A stretch of DNA of 38,605 nucleotides from DATKXO01 sp035528995 (lineage in GTDB: Bacteria; Planctomycetota; Phycisphaerae; UBA1845). Both the position numbers and the translations under genes were made by a program. Shown one piece after another: positions 1 to 7,380 of the stretch. The DNA lies in the NCBI GenBank assembly GCA_035528995.1, contig DATKXO010000021.1, forward strand, positions 1-38,605, written 5' to 3'. Below the pieces are notes generated by a model that saw nothing but the letters and a program-made list of their open reading frames with translations, did not search any database and had not been told where the DNA came from. Within the stretch, counting starts at the first letter, position 1; each line of letters begins with the position of its first letter.

Positions 1-1
1 G

Positions 2-226
2 CTTCGGCACTATCACGTCTCGATGGCCAAGATGAACAACGTGGAGATCGCGTTGAAGATCGCCCGGACGGCGCGCGACATTCTGGGGGCGGCGGGCATC
101 TGCGACGACCACCAGTGCGGGCGGCACATGTGCAACCTGGAGAGCGTGTACACCTACGAGGGAACGCACGATATTCACACGCTGATCCTGGGCGAGGCCG
201 TCACGGGCATCCGGGCGTACACGTGA
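2..226 (+). CDS. gcdH: Acyl-CoA dehydrogenase, glutaryl-CoA dehydrogenase type (3' end only)
   Basis: The window opens inside this gene; 74 C-terminal residues are readable before the TGA at 224-226. The visible stretch is the C-terminal helical domain of an acyl-CoA dehydrogenase. The segment with YEGTHDIHTLILGEAVTG contains the conserved Y-E-G-T motif that contacts the FAD and adenine end of the substrate pocket. Together with the preceding RHMCNLESV it resembles glutaryl-CoA dehydrogenase (typically RHxxNLExVxTYEGTHDIH) more than short-chain dehydrogenases. Glutaryl-CoA dehydrogenase converts glutaryl-CoA to crotonyl-CoA in lysine and tryptophan breakdown. The catalytic glutamate and FAD domain lie outside the window, so the substrate assignment rests on this tail alone. 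The next gene is 520 bases away, so no operon continues to the right. Confidence 0.8.
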   Translation, partial: LRHYHVSMAKMNNVEIALKIARTARDILGAAGICDDHQCGRHMCNLESVYTYEGTHDIHTLILGEAVTGIRAYT

Positions 227-746
227 CGCTGCGGTGGCGTAACCACCCGACAAAGGCGATGGCGGGCCATGGCAGGCGCGAAGGACGCGGTCGGTGTCTG
301 GCTCGAAAAGGGCGCAGGTTGCTGTGCGGCGAGGAGTTATGAGACCACCGCGGTGCGGCGGTTGCAGTCAGGCCCTCGTCTGGGCTAGAATGGGGGTCGA
401 GCGGATTGCAGTGGAGCGCAGTACCAAGCGGCCTGGAGTACCGCACACCGGGCGGCGTTTCGCGTGAGGCAGGGCAGATTCTTCCCGGCGTTTGGGGCGG
501 TGTTTCCGCCGGCGGGGGTTTTGTGCACCGGAAGCCGCCCGCGGAGTAAGCACTGGCGTTCGCTCCCCGGCGACTGTCAGGCCGGCTTGCGGCAGTCGCC
601 CGCGGCCGAGGCAATGCCTCGCGATCCGACCGGCGTACGACAGGGGAAGAAGCCATCCCGTTGAGATGAAAGGACTTAGGGGCGGCCCGACCGACCGACC
701 TCATCTGTCCGTCCTGATAACCATCATACCCATTCGGAGATGAAGC
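227..746. other. 520-base intergenic region with several inverted repeats
   Basis: No convincing gene lies here; open frames on both strands are Arg/Pro-rich and lack recognisable domains. The right half is full of inverted repeats. An 8-bp perfect pair lies at 569-576 and 593-600 (GGCGACTG/CAGTCGCC). A 6-bp hairpin with loop AAT lies at 607-621 (CGAGGC/GCCTCG). A 5-bp hairpin at 496-510 is followed by GGCGGGGGTTTT. A distant 8-bp pair lies at 449-456 and 534-541. With the TAGAAT at 386-391 upstream, this could be a long folded leader of the subtilase gene. I do not recognise any known riboswitch or RNA family in it. Confidence 0.45.
362..391 (+). promoter_or_regulatory. Candidate promoter for the subtilase gene
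   Basis: TTGCAG at 362-367 and TAGAAT at 386-391 are separated by 18 bases. The -10 is good and the -35 keeps only TTG. It would give a leader of about 350 bases before the ATG at 747. The same G/C-flanked TAnnAT pattern precedes several other genes in this window. Confidence 0.35.
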
Positions 747-3700
747 ATGTGGAAGGAGCTACGCGTTTGGGCAACGGCCTGGTTCGTTGCGACGCTGATC
801 GCGGTGCCGGCGGGCGCCGCTGACACGTCGTCGGCACAACCGGGGAATCATTACGTTCGCGTGCCGGCGAAGGCAGCGCCCGGTCTGACGGGACTGGGCC
901 TTCAGGCGGCGGGGCAGATCGACTACGGCAGCTTCGTCTGGATGGAATCGAGCCCGGGCGAGTTTGGCCGTCTGCGACGATCGAGCGTCGAGTTCCGCGA
1001 GGAAGCGGACGCGTTCGTGCTGGACCTGGGCGGCTTGCGCTTCGATCCGCTGGCGGTGCCCACCGTTGCTGGAATGCTCCCGGCCGGCCTGGAAGCAGGG
1101 CGTGCGGCGGGACCGGACCTGCACCTGGTGCAGATGGTGGGGCCCACCAAGGCCGAATGGCTCGATGCTCTGCAGGCCAACGGGCTGCAGGTCGTGCAGT
1201 ACATCCATCCTTATACGTACGTCGTGTGGGGCGAGATGAATGCTCGTGACGAGTCGGCCGGGCTGGCCGAGGTACGCTGGGCCGGGTCGTTCGCTCCGGC
1301 CTACCGCCTGCAGCCGAGGTATCGCAATCTTGCCGACCGGAGTGACGAAGTCCGCGTGCTGCTCTACCGCGGAGCCGACACGGGTGCCGTCATCGATCAG
1401 ATCGAGGCGCTGGGCGGGCAGTACCGCGGCGGCGGGGTTCTGAACAACATCTTCGAGATCGCCGGCTTCGAACTGTCGACGGCCAAACTGGGCGACGTGG
1501 CCAATATCCCGGGCGTGTACAACGCACGCGTGGTCCCCAAAGACGGCGGTCTGCGGGGCGAGATGAGCGACCAGGTCTGCGCGAACAACGTGGACGGCTC
1601 GAATCTGGCGTTTCCGGGTTACCCGGCCTGGCTGTCCGCTGTCGGTATCGACGGCAACGGCGTGATCATCGCCAACGTGGACGGCGGGGTGCAGAACGAC
1701 CACCCCGATCTGATCAACCGTCTGATCGCGTGCAGCGGGGTGACGTGCGGCGGCAGTTCCACGAGCAGCCACGGTACGCACACGGCAGGCATCATGGCGG
1801 CGGACGGGGTCAGCGGCACGTTGGACAGCTACGGCTTTCTGCGGGGGCTGGGGATGTCGCCGGGTGCGAACCTGGTGGAGCAGGTGTACAGCCCGTGGTA
1901 CACACAGGCGGGCGGCATGCTGCTGCTGATGACCGACTCGTACAACAACGGCGGGTCGCTGTCGGGGAACAGTTGGGGGCCGGCCGGCACGCCACAGGGC
2001 TATGACGACGACACCATGCAGGTGGACATCGGGGTGCGCGACGCCGATCCGAACGTGACCGGGAATGAGCCGCTGAGCTATGTGCTGTCGTTCATGAACG
2101 GCTACGGCGGCACGAGTTCGCAGGGCTCGCCGGACGAAGCGAAGAACATCTTCAACATCGGCTCGACGAAGATGCAGACCAGCGGCGGGGCGCAAATTCT
2201 GGACATCGACGACCTGTCCAGCAACACGGCGCACGGTCCGGCCCTGGACGGGCGGACCATCCCTCACATGGTGGCGCCGGGGTGCTACGTTGATTCGACG
2301 ACCTCCAGCAGCAGCTACACGACGATGTGCGGCACGAGCATGGCCTCTCCGCACGTCAGCGGGGCCGTCGCCCTGTTCATCGAGTTCTACCGGAACCTGC
2401 CGGATTACGTGAGCGATCCCAGCCCGGCGATGGTCAAGGCCGCCTTCCTGCCGGTGTCGCGGGACCTGGCCGGCAACCAGGACGCCGACGGCGGCACGCT
2501 GGGCCACCCCTTCGACAGCAAGCAGGGCTGGGGGCGGATGGACGTCGAGGCGGTCGTCGATCCTTCGGTGAACGTCTGGTACTACGACAACCCGATGGTG
2601 TTCGACAGCACCGGCGAGGAGTGGAACGAAGCGGTGGCCGCCGACGACCCCAGCCAGCCGGTGCGGATCATGCTGGTGTGGACCGACGCGCCGGGTCACG
2701 GTCTGGGCGGCAGCACGCCGGCCTGGAACAACGATCTCGATCTGATCGTGGAGTCGGGCTTGGACACGTACCGGGGCAACAACTTCGGGGGCGACGGCTG
2801 GTCCGCGACGGGCGGCACGGCCGACGGGATGAACAACACGGAAGGCGTGTTCATCGGTCCGACGGCACCTGGCGTCTACAACATTCGCGTTCTGGCCAGC
2901 GACGTCAACTCGGACGCCATCCCGGGCGTGGGCGACGCGACGGATCAGGACTTCGCCCTGGTATGCTACAACTGCGGGCCCGCCGGACCGCAACCGCCGA
3001 CGGCCGAAGACACGGCGGCCAACCCGGCGGTGAGCACGCCGGTGACCATCACGCTGCCGTCGACCGACGACGGGCTGCCCGATCCGCCGGCGGCGGTGAC
3101 CACCATCATCACTACCCTGCCGGCCCACGGCGACCTGAGCGATCCGGGGGCCGGTGCGATCACGGGCGTGCCCTACACGCTGGCGGGTAACGGTAACCAG
3201 GTCGATTACCAACCGGACCTGGACTACGCGGGCCCGGACGAGTTCGAGTTCAAGGCCAACGACGGCGGTGTGCCGCCGGAGGGCGGAGACTCGAACACGG
3301 CCGTGGTGACCATCACTGTTGGTGGCCCGGCCTGGGACCCTGTGGCCGATGACGGGGAGTGGACCACGGGGATCAACGTGCCGCTGGACATTACGCTTGT
3401 GGCCACGGACCCCAACGGCGATCCGCTGACCTATTACATCGAGAGCCTGCCGGCGCTGGGCAGCCTGAGCGATCCGGGGGCCGGTGCGATCGGGACGGTA
3501 CCTTACGAACTGGTGGGCGGCGGGAAGGTGGTGCACTACGTGCCGCCGGTGAGCCAGGCCCCGGTCGAGACGTTCGACTTCTCGGTTCGGGACGCGACGG
3601 CCGGCTCGAACGTGGCCACGGTGACGGTAAACGTGGGCGTCCCGCAGGCGGCCCACGACTTCCCCATGGACATCGATCCGGGCTGGACGACCGAAGGTTC

Positions 3701-5453
3701 CTGGGCGTTCGGTCAGCCGACCGGCGGCGGGTCGGGCAGTGGCGATCCGAACAGCGGGCACACCGGCAACAACGTGTACGGCTACAACCTCACGGGGGAC
3801 TATGCGAACAGCCTGCCGGTGCGGTACCTGACGACGACGGCCATCGACTGCAGCAACCTGACGGGTGTGGAGGTACGGTTCTGGCGGTGGCTGGGCGTGG
3901 AGTCGTCCTGGTTCGATCACGCCAACGTGCAGGTGTCCAACAACGGTTCGGACTGGACGACGCTGTGGCAGAACGGGACGTCGACGATCAATGAGTCGTC
4001 CTGGAGCCAACGTGTCTATGACATCTCGGCGGTGGCCGACGAGGAGCCCACGGTGTACCTGCGTTGGGGCATGGGCCCGACGGACAACTCGAACACCTAC
4101 GCCGGCTGGAACATCGACGACCTGGAGATCTGGGCGGTGGTCTGGGGCGGACAGGCGTCCTGCACCAACAGCATTCTGGACCCGGGCGAGGACCGGATCG
4201 ACTGCGGCGGGCCGTGTCCGCCGTGCGATTGCACGTCCGACGCTGAGTGCGACAACGCGACCTACTGCGACGGGGCCGAGACCTGCGACGCCTACGGCAC
4301 GTGTCAGGCCGGCACGCCGGTCGATTGCCCGGATGACGGCCTGTACTGCAACGGCACCGAGTTTTGCGACGAGGGCGCCGACGCTTGTGCGAGCACGGGC
4401 GACCCGTGCACCGACGACGGTCTGTACTGCAACGGGACGGAGTCGTGCGACGAAGTTGGCGACCAATGCGTGAGCAGCGGTGACCCGTGCACCGACGACG
4501 GTCTGTACTGCAACGGGACGGAGTCGTGCGACGAAGTTGGTGACCAATGCGTGAGCAGCGGTGACCCGTGCACCGATGACGGCCTGTACTGCAACGGGAC
4601 GGAGTCGTGCGACGAAGTTGGTGACCAATGCGTGAGCAGCGGTGACCCGTGCACCGACGACGGCCTGTACTGCAACGGGACGGAGTTCTGCGACGAGGGC
4701 GGCGACGTCTGCGACAGCACCGGCGACCCGTGCACCGATGACGGGCTGTTCTGCAACGGGACGGAGTTCTGTGACGAGGGCGCCGACATCTGCGATAGCA
4801 CCGGCGATCCGTGTTCGACCGACGGGCTGTACTGCAATGGAAGTGAGTTCTGCGTCGAGGATGGCGATACGTGTGGTCACGACGGAAACCCGTGCTTCCC
4901 GCCCACCGAGTGCGACGAAGTGAACGACACGTGTTTCCTGCCGGGCACGACGATCGACAGCGCCGCGGCCTGCCGGGACCAGGGTGGGACCGAATACTGC
5001 CTGGACCTGGCCGTGAGCGGGGCGGCCACGGTCGAGCCGCGTCAGGGCGGGGTCATCCACCTCGTGCTGCAAGCGGCCGACCTGGTTCCGGACGACACGG
5101 TTACGGCCTGGGCCATCTGCGAGAACAACACCCACACCGGCACGATCACCGTGACCTCGGACTACACGATGACCGTGCTGGTCGATCTGGACCCGCTGCC
5201 GGACCAGGATTGCTGCACGATTCACTTCACCGGCGGCATCGAGGACAGCCTGAGCGTCCGGTTGCTGGAGAGCGACGTGAACGGCGACGGAAGTGTGTCG
5301 ACGGCGGACGCGTCGTCGATCAAGCAGCGGCTGGGAGTTCTGGTGGGCGGGTCGGACTTCTGGTACGACGTGAACGCGGACGGGAACATCTCGACAGCGG
5401 ACGGATCGTCGGTCAAGCAGCGTCTGGGCAACTTCGCCCCGATCTGCCCGTAG
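747..5453 (+). CDS. Secreted subtilisin-family (S8) serine peptidase with Cys-rich repeats and dockerin
   Basis: This 1568-residue exported endopeptidase has a Sec signal peptide at residues 1-25 ending AGA-A. A propeptide-like region follows to about 290. The catalytic domain carries Asp312 (IIANVDGG), His342 (SSHGTHTAG), oxyanion Asn408 (SGNSWGP) and Ser531 (GTSMASPHVSG). Residues 565-745 look like the beta-sandwich of KP-43-type subtilases (MLVWTDAPG, NDLDL). Then come two Ig/cadherin-like domains (about 750-970), which share a 28-base identical DNA stretch (3134-3161 and 3464-3491). A jelly-roll/MAM-like domain follows (about 975-1135). A Cys-rich array of seven 27-residue units spans 1196-1384. 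A dockerin-like pair of Ca loops spans about 1510-1563 (DVNGDGSVSTADASSIKQ and DVNADGNISTADGSSVKQ). GGAG at 736-739 supports this start. It probably digests extracellular protein and is held to a surface or partner through the dockerin, which is inferred. Confidence 0.93.
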   Translation: MWKELRVWATAWFVATLIAVPAGAADTSSAQPGNHYVRVPAKAAPGLTGLGLQAAGQIDYGSFVWMESSPGEFGRLRRSSVEFREEADAFVLDLGGLRFDPLAVPTVAGMLPAGLEAGRAAGPDLHLVQMVGPTKAEWLDALQANGLQVVQYIHPYTYVVWGEMNARDESAGLAEVRWAGSFAPAYRLQPRYRNLADRSDEVRVLLYRGADTGAVIDQIEALGGQYRGGGVLNNIFEIAGFELSTAKLGDVANIPGVYNARVVPKDGGLRGEMSDQVCANNVDGSNLAFPGYPAWLSAVGIDGNGVIIANVDGGVQNDHPDLINRLIACSGVTCGGSSTSSHGTHTAGIMAADGVSGTLDSYGFLRGLGMSPGANLVEQVYSPWYTQAGGMLLLMTDSYNNGGSLSGNSWGPAGTPQGYDDDTMQVDIGVRDADPNVTGNEPLSYVLSFMNGYGGTSSQGSPDEAKNIFNIGSTKMQTSGGAQILDIDDLSSNTAHGPALDGRTIPHMVAPGCYVDSTTSSSSYTTMCGTSMASPHVSGAVALFIEFYRNLPDYVSDPSPAMVKAAFLPVSRDLAGNQDADGGTLGHPFDSKQGWGRMDVEAVVDPSVNVWYYDNPMVFDSTGEEWNEAVAADDPSQPVRIMLVWTDAPGHGLGGSTPAWNNDLDLIVESGLDTYRGNNFGGDGWSATGGTADGMNNTEGVFIGPTAPGVYNIRVLASDVNSDAIPGVGDATDQDFALVCYNCGPAGPQPPTAEDTAANPAVSTPVTITLPSTDDGLPDPPAAVTTIITTLPAHGDLSDPGAGAITGVPYTLAGNGNQVDYQPDLDYAGPDEFEFKANDGGVPPEGGDSNTAVVTITVGGPAWDPVADDGEWTTGINVPLDITLVATDPNGDPLTYYIESLPALGSLSDPGAGAIGTVPYELVGGGKVVHYVPPVSQAPVETFDFSVRDATAGSNVATVTVNVGVPQAAHDFPMDIDPGWTTEGSWAFGQPTGGGSGSGDPNSGHTGNNVYGYNLTGDYANSLPVRYLTTTAIDCSNLTGVEVRFWRWLGVESSWFDHANVQVSNNGSDWTTLWQNGTSTINESSWSQRVYDISAVADEEPTVYLRWGMGPTDNSNTYAGWNIDDLEIWAVVWGGQASCTNSILDPGEDRIDCGGPCPPCDCTSDAECDNATYCDGAETCDAYGTCQAGTPVDCPDDGLYCNGTEFCDEGADACASTGDPCTDDGLYCNGTESCDEVGDQCVSSGDPCTDDGLYCNGTESCDEVGDQCVSSGDPCTDDGLYCNGTESCDEVGDQCVSSGDPCTDDGLYCNGTEFCDEGGDVCDSTGDPCTDDGLFCNGTEFCDEGADICDSTGDPCSTDGLYCNGSEFCVEDGDTCGHDGNPCFPPTECDEVNDTCFLPGTTIDSAAACRDQGGTEYCLDLAVSGAATVEPRQGGVIHLVLQAADLVPDDTVTAWAICENNTHTGTITVTSDYTMTVLVDLDPLPDQDCCTIHFTGGIEDSLSVRLLESDVNGDGSVSTADASSIKQRLGVLVGGSDFWYDVNADGNISTADGSSVKQRLGNFAPICP
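4332..4898 (+). repeat. Seven tandem 81-bp units coding a Cys-rich 27-residue repeat
   Basis: Units start at 4332, 4413, 4494, 4575, 4656, 4737 and 4818, exactly 81 bases apart and in frame. Each encodes DDGLYCNGTExCDE followed by a short linker, a third Cys, and GDPC, giving four Cys per unit. Units 2, 3 and 4 are nearly identical DNA: one silent change separates 2 from 3, and two separate 3 from 4. Units 1, 5, 6 and 7 have diverged more. This points to recent unit duplication in the middle of the array. The likely role is a disulfide-stabilised stalk between the enzyme part and the dockerin. Confidence 0.95.
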
Positions 5454-5498
5454 ACCGAGTGGGCGATCGCGCCGTCGGCGCGGGATAGGACAGTTGCT

Positions 5499-5539
5499 CC
5501 GCCCCGCCTCATCCGGCCAGGATGGGCGGGGCGGCTTTT
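5499..5539 (+). terminator. Rho-independent terminator after the subtilase gene
   Basis: The left arm 5499-5514 (CCGCCCCGCCTCATCC) pairs with the right arm 5520-5534 (GGATGGGCGGGGCGG). There is one bulged T, a 5-base loop, and CTTTTC immediately after. It lies 46 bases past the stop codon. The T-run is only on the plus strand, so it serves the subtilase rather than the convergent aminotransferase. Confidence 0.8.
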
Positions 5540-5580
5540 CATCAGGCGGGCGGCGAACGCGGTGTCCGGCGGAGTTTCGC

Positions 5581-6879
5581 CTACGGGGTTTGTGATGCCC
5601 ACTCGGCAAGCCGTTGGACCCCTTCGAGAACGTGGGCGCAACAGCTACAGAGGGCTTCCTGGGGCAACTCCTGGTCCAGCGGGATGTTCTCGCTCTCGGT
5701 GAGAGCGATGCTGCCATCGAAATCGACGAATGACAGACGGGCCGCCATCTCCGTCCGGGGCCGGGCGAAGGCGACGCCGGGCAGGATGGCGACACCGGTT
5801 TCGTCGAGCAATCGGTCGCAGAGCATCTTGCCGTCGGTGATGTTGCGTGCGGCCAACCGCTCGGCCAGTGGCGAGAAGTCCAGATAGAGGTAGAACGCCC
5901 CGACGGCAGGATGTACGCGAATACCGGCCGCCTCCAGAGCCTTGAGACACCGGCGGGACAGGGCGGCCAGGATGCGGCGGGCATGCCAGAGATAGCGTTC
6001 GATGTCCACGCCGCCGTGGAAGGCTCGGACGGCGGCATACTGGATCGGTGCGCTGACGGAGGTGTAGGTTTCACTGGCCACGGACGCCATGGCATCCACC
6101 AGCCACTCGAGGTCGGGCGGGAAGGTGAAGGTCCCCAGCCGCCAGCCGCCGGCGCCGCACCACTTGGACAGCCCGGAACTGACAATCGTCCCCTCAGGGT
6201 AAAAACGTGCCAGCGATACGTGGCCGGCCTCGTAGTGCAACCGGCCGTAAATCTCGTCCGAGAGAACGATGACCTCGAACTCGCGGGCGACCTCGGCGAT
6301 CTGCTTCAGCTCGTCGGCCGAGTACGTGCAGCCGGTGGGATTGCTGGGGTAGTTGAGCACCAGCAGGCGCGGGCGCATGGCGTCGCCGGCCATCTCGAAC
6401 GACTGATGGAGCTGGTCGGCCGTGATCTTCCACTCGGATTCGAACGAGGTGGGGATCAGGTTGATTCGGCGGCCCAGGATGCGGGCCTGGGGCAGGTACG
6501 AGACCCAGCAGGGCGTGGCCAGGTTGATCTCGCCGTAATAGACCAGTTGGAGCAGGAACATCAGCTCCTTGGAGCCGGGACCGATCAGGACACGGTGCGG
6601 GTCGGCGTCGATGTTGTCCTGTCGGCGGTGGTAATCGGCGACGGCGTCGCGCAGTGCGGGCAGGCCCTTGACCGGGAGGTAGTCCTTCTCCGGAGCGGCC
6701 AGCCGCAGGGCCTCGACCACCGAGGTGGGCACGGGGAAGGGCGATTGGCCCAGGCCGAAGTCGTACACGCACTGGCCCAGGTGACGCAGTTCCTTGCAGC
6801 GGTCCTTGATGGCCAGCGTGGCCGACTGCCCCATGCCGCGAACGTTGAGGTTAAGACTGACCGGCTTGGACGCACCCAT
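5581..6879 (-). CDS. Pyridoxal-phosphate aminotransferase, class I/II fold
   Basis: This 432-residue fold-type I aminotransferase is probably cytoplasmic and probably transfers amino groups between an amino acid and a 2-oxoacid. The PLP lysine is Lys239 in SGLSKWCGAGGWRLG, which fits the S-x-[SG]-K-x5-G-x-R signature. Upstream are the PLP-binding NYPSNPTG loop and the cofactor Asp in LSDEIYGRL. The N-terminal YDFGLGQSPFPVP is the usual substrate-side loop. The start at 6879 is chosen because GGAGGT lies 6 bases upstream; the frame stays open to 7041 but the extra residues look non-coding. The gene stands alone and converges with the subtilase. Sequence alone does not show which amino acid it uses (aspartate, aromatic or alanine type). 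Confidence 0.9.
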   Translation of the reverse strand: MGASKPVSLNLNVRGMGQSATLAIKDRCKELRHLGQCVYDFGLGQSPFPVPTSVVEALRLAAPEKDYLPVKGLPALRDAVADYHRRQDNIDADPHRVLIGPGSKELMFLLQLVYYGEINLATPCWVSYLPQARILGRRINLIPTSFESEWKITADQLHQSFEMAGDAMRPRLLVLNYPSNPTGCTYSADELKQIAEVAREFEVIVLSDEIYGRLHYEAGHVSLARFYPEGTIVSSGLSKWCGAGGWRLGTFTFPPDLEWLVDAMASVASETYTSVSAPIQYAAVRAFHGGVDIERYLWHARRILAALSRRCLKALEAAGIRVHPAVGAFYLYLDFSPLAERLAARNITDGKMLCDRLLDETGVAILPGVAFARPRTEMAARLSFVDFDGSIALTESENIPLDQELPQEALCSCCAHVLEGVQRLAEWASQTP

Positions 6880-7380
6880 GGCTGCACCTCCGGCGTGAGA
6901 GGATACGTCGGGGCAGGACGCCGCACCAGTTGTGTCCGAGAGCACGTTGCAGGGGCCGGGCCGGGGCGGATTGAGCCGTAACCAGGCATCGCGCAGCAGC
7001 GACCCAGCCGGCCGACAGCAGTCGGCGGTGCACGCGTTCATTTCACGTGTTCGCTGGGTGGGGCTGTTCGGCGCAGCGAGTCACCAAGTGGCAACGCACG
7101 TCGGTGCCGGGCTCCGGCTTCCTGCATCGGGAATGGCATCGCCAGGAACAGGGTTGCAGCGTTTCGCACGCTGTCGGCGTGCCGCCTGCCATGCTCAACC
7201 CGGACCGGTGGGATGACCGACGCAGGCGCCGCAAAGCCTGTAAGAATCGCCGGCCGGGCGACAAAACAGATTGCGTGAGGATGCCCTATGTGGGTGCACG
7301 GCACCCTGGGGGGGATAAGCCTCTGGAGCATAGAGGCTTATGGCGTCCGGCAGGACGGTGGAAGCGGGAGGCGAAGGCAC
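6880..7380. other. 501-base divergent intergenic region
   Basis: This region separates the aminotransferase (minus) from the large secreted protein (plus). I see no credible gene in it; readable frames are short and compositionally odd. It holds CAGGC/GCCTG arms around an 8-base loop near 7220-7240 and the two stronger hairpins described separately at 7292-7341. No clear -35/-10 pair was found for either gene. Confidence 0.5.
7292..7341 (+). promoter_or_regulatory. Two tandem perfect hairpins in the leader of the large secreted protein
   Basis: Hairpin 1 is GGGTGC (7292-7297), loop ACG, GCACCC (7301-7306). Hairpin 2 is ATAAGCCTCT (7315-7324), a 7-base loop, AGAGGCTTAT (7332-7341). Both are perfect, and the second ends 39 bases before the ATG at 7381. 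No T-run follows either, so termination is unlikely. An operator dyad or an mRNA leader structure fits better. The loops do not match the ACGR tetraloop pairs of the guanidine-II riboswitch. Confidence 0.55.

Noticed and set aside
4332..4898. CRISPR-like array
   Set aside because: The 81-base period has no spacers, is in frame, and encodes a conserved Cys-rich repeat.
759..6185. An 1808-codon stop-free frame on the minus strand across the subtilase and part of the aminotransferase
   Set aside because: It is the antisense shadow of a high-GC gene with strong third-position G/C bias. The translation is rich in Arg, Val, His and Pro, shows no domain, and crosses a terminator and two well-supported genes.
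7220..7341. Possible riboswitch (cyclic-di-GMP or guanidine-II type)
   Set aside because: CGCAAAGCC near 7230 recalls part of the GEMM motif, but the other conserved segments and the GAAA tetraloop are missing. The hairpin loops are not paired ACGR tetraloops.
7288..7380. Upstream in-frame start for the large secreted protein
   Set aside because: It would put about 31 residues in front of a good signal peptide and translate through the two hairpins; a ribosome site fits the ATG at 7381.
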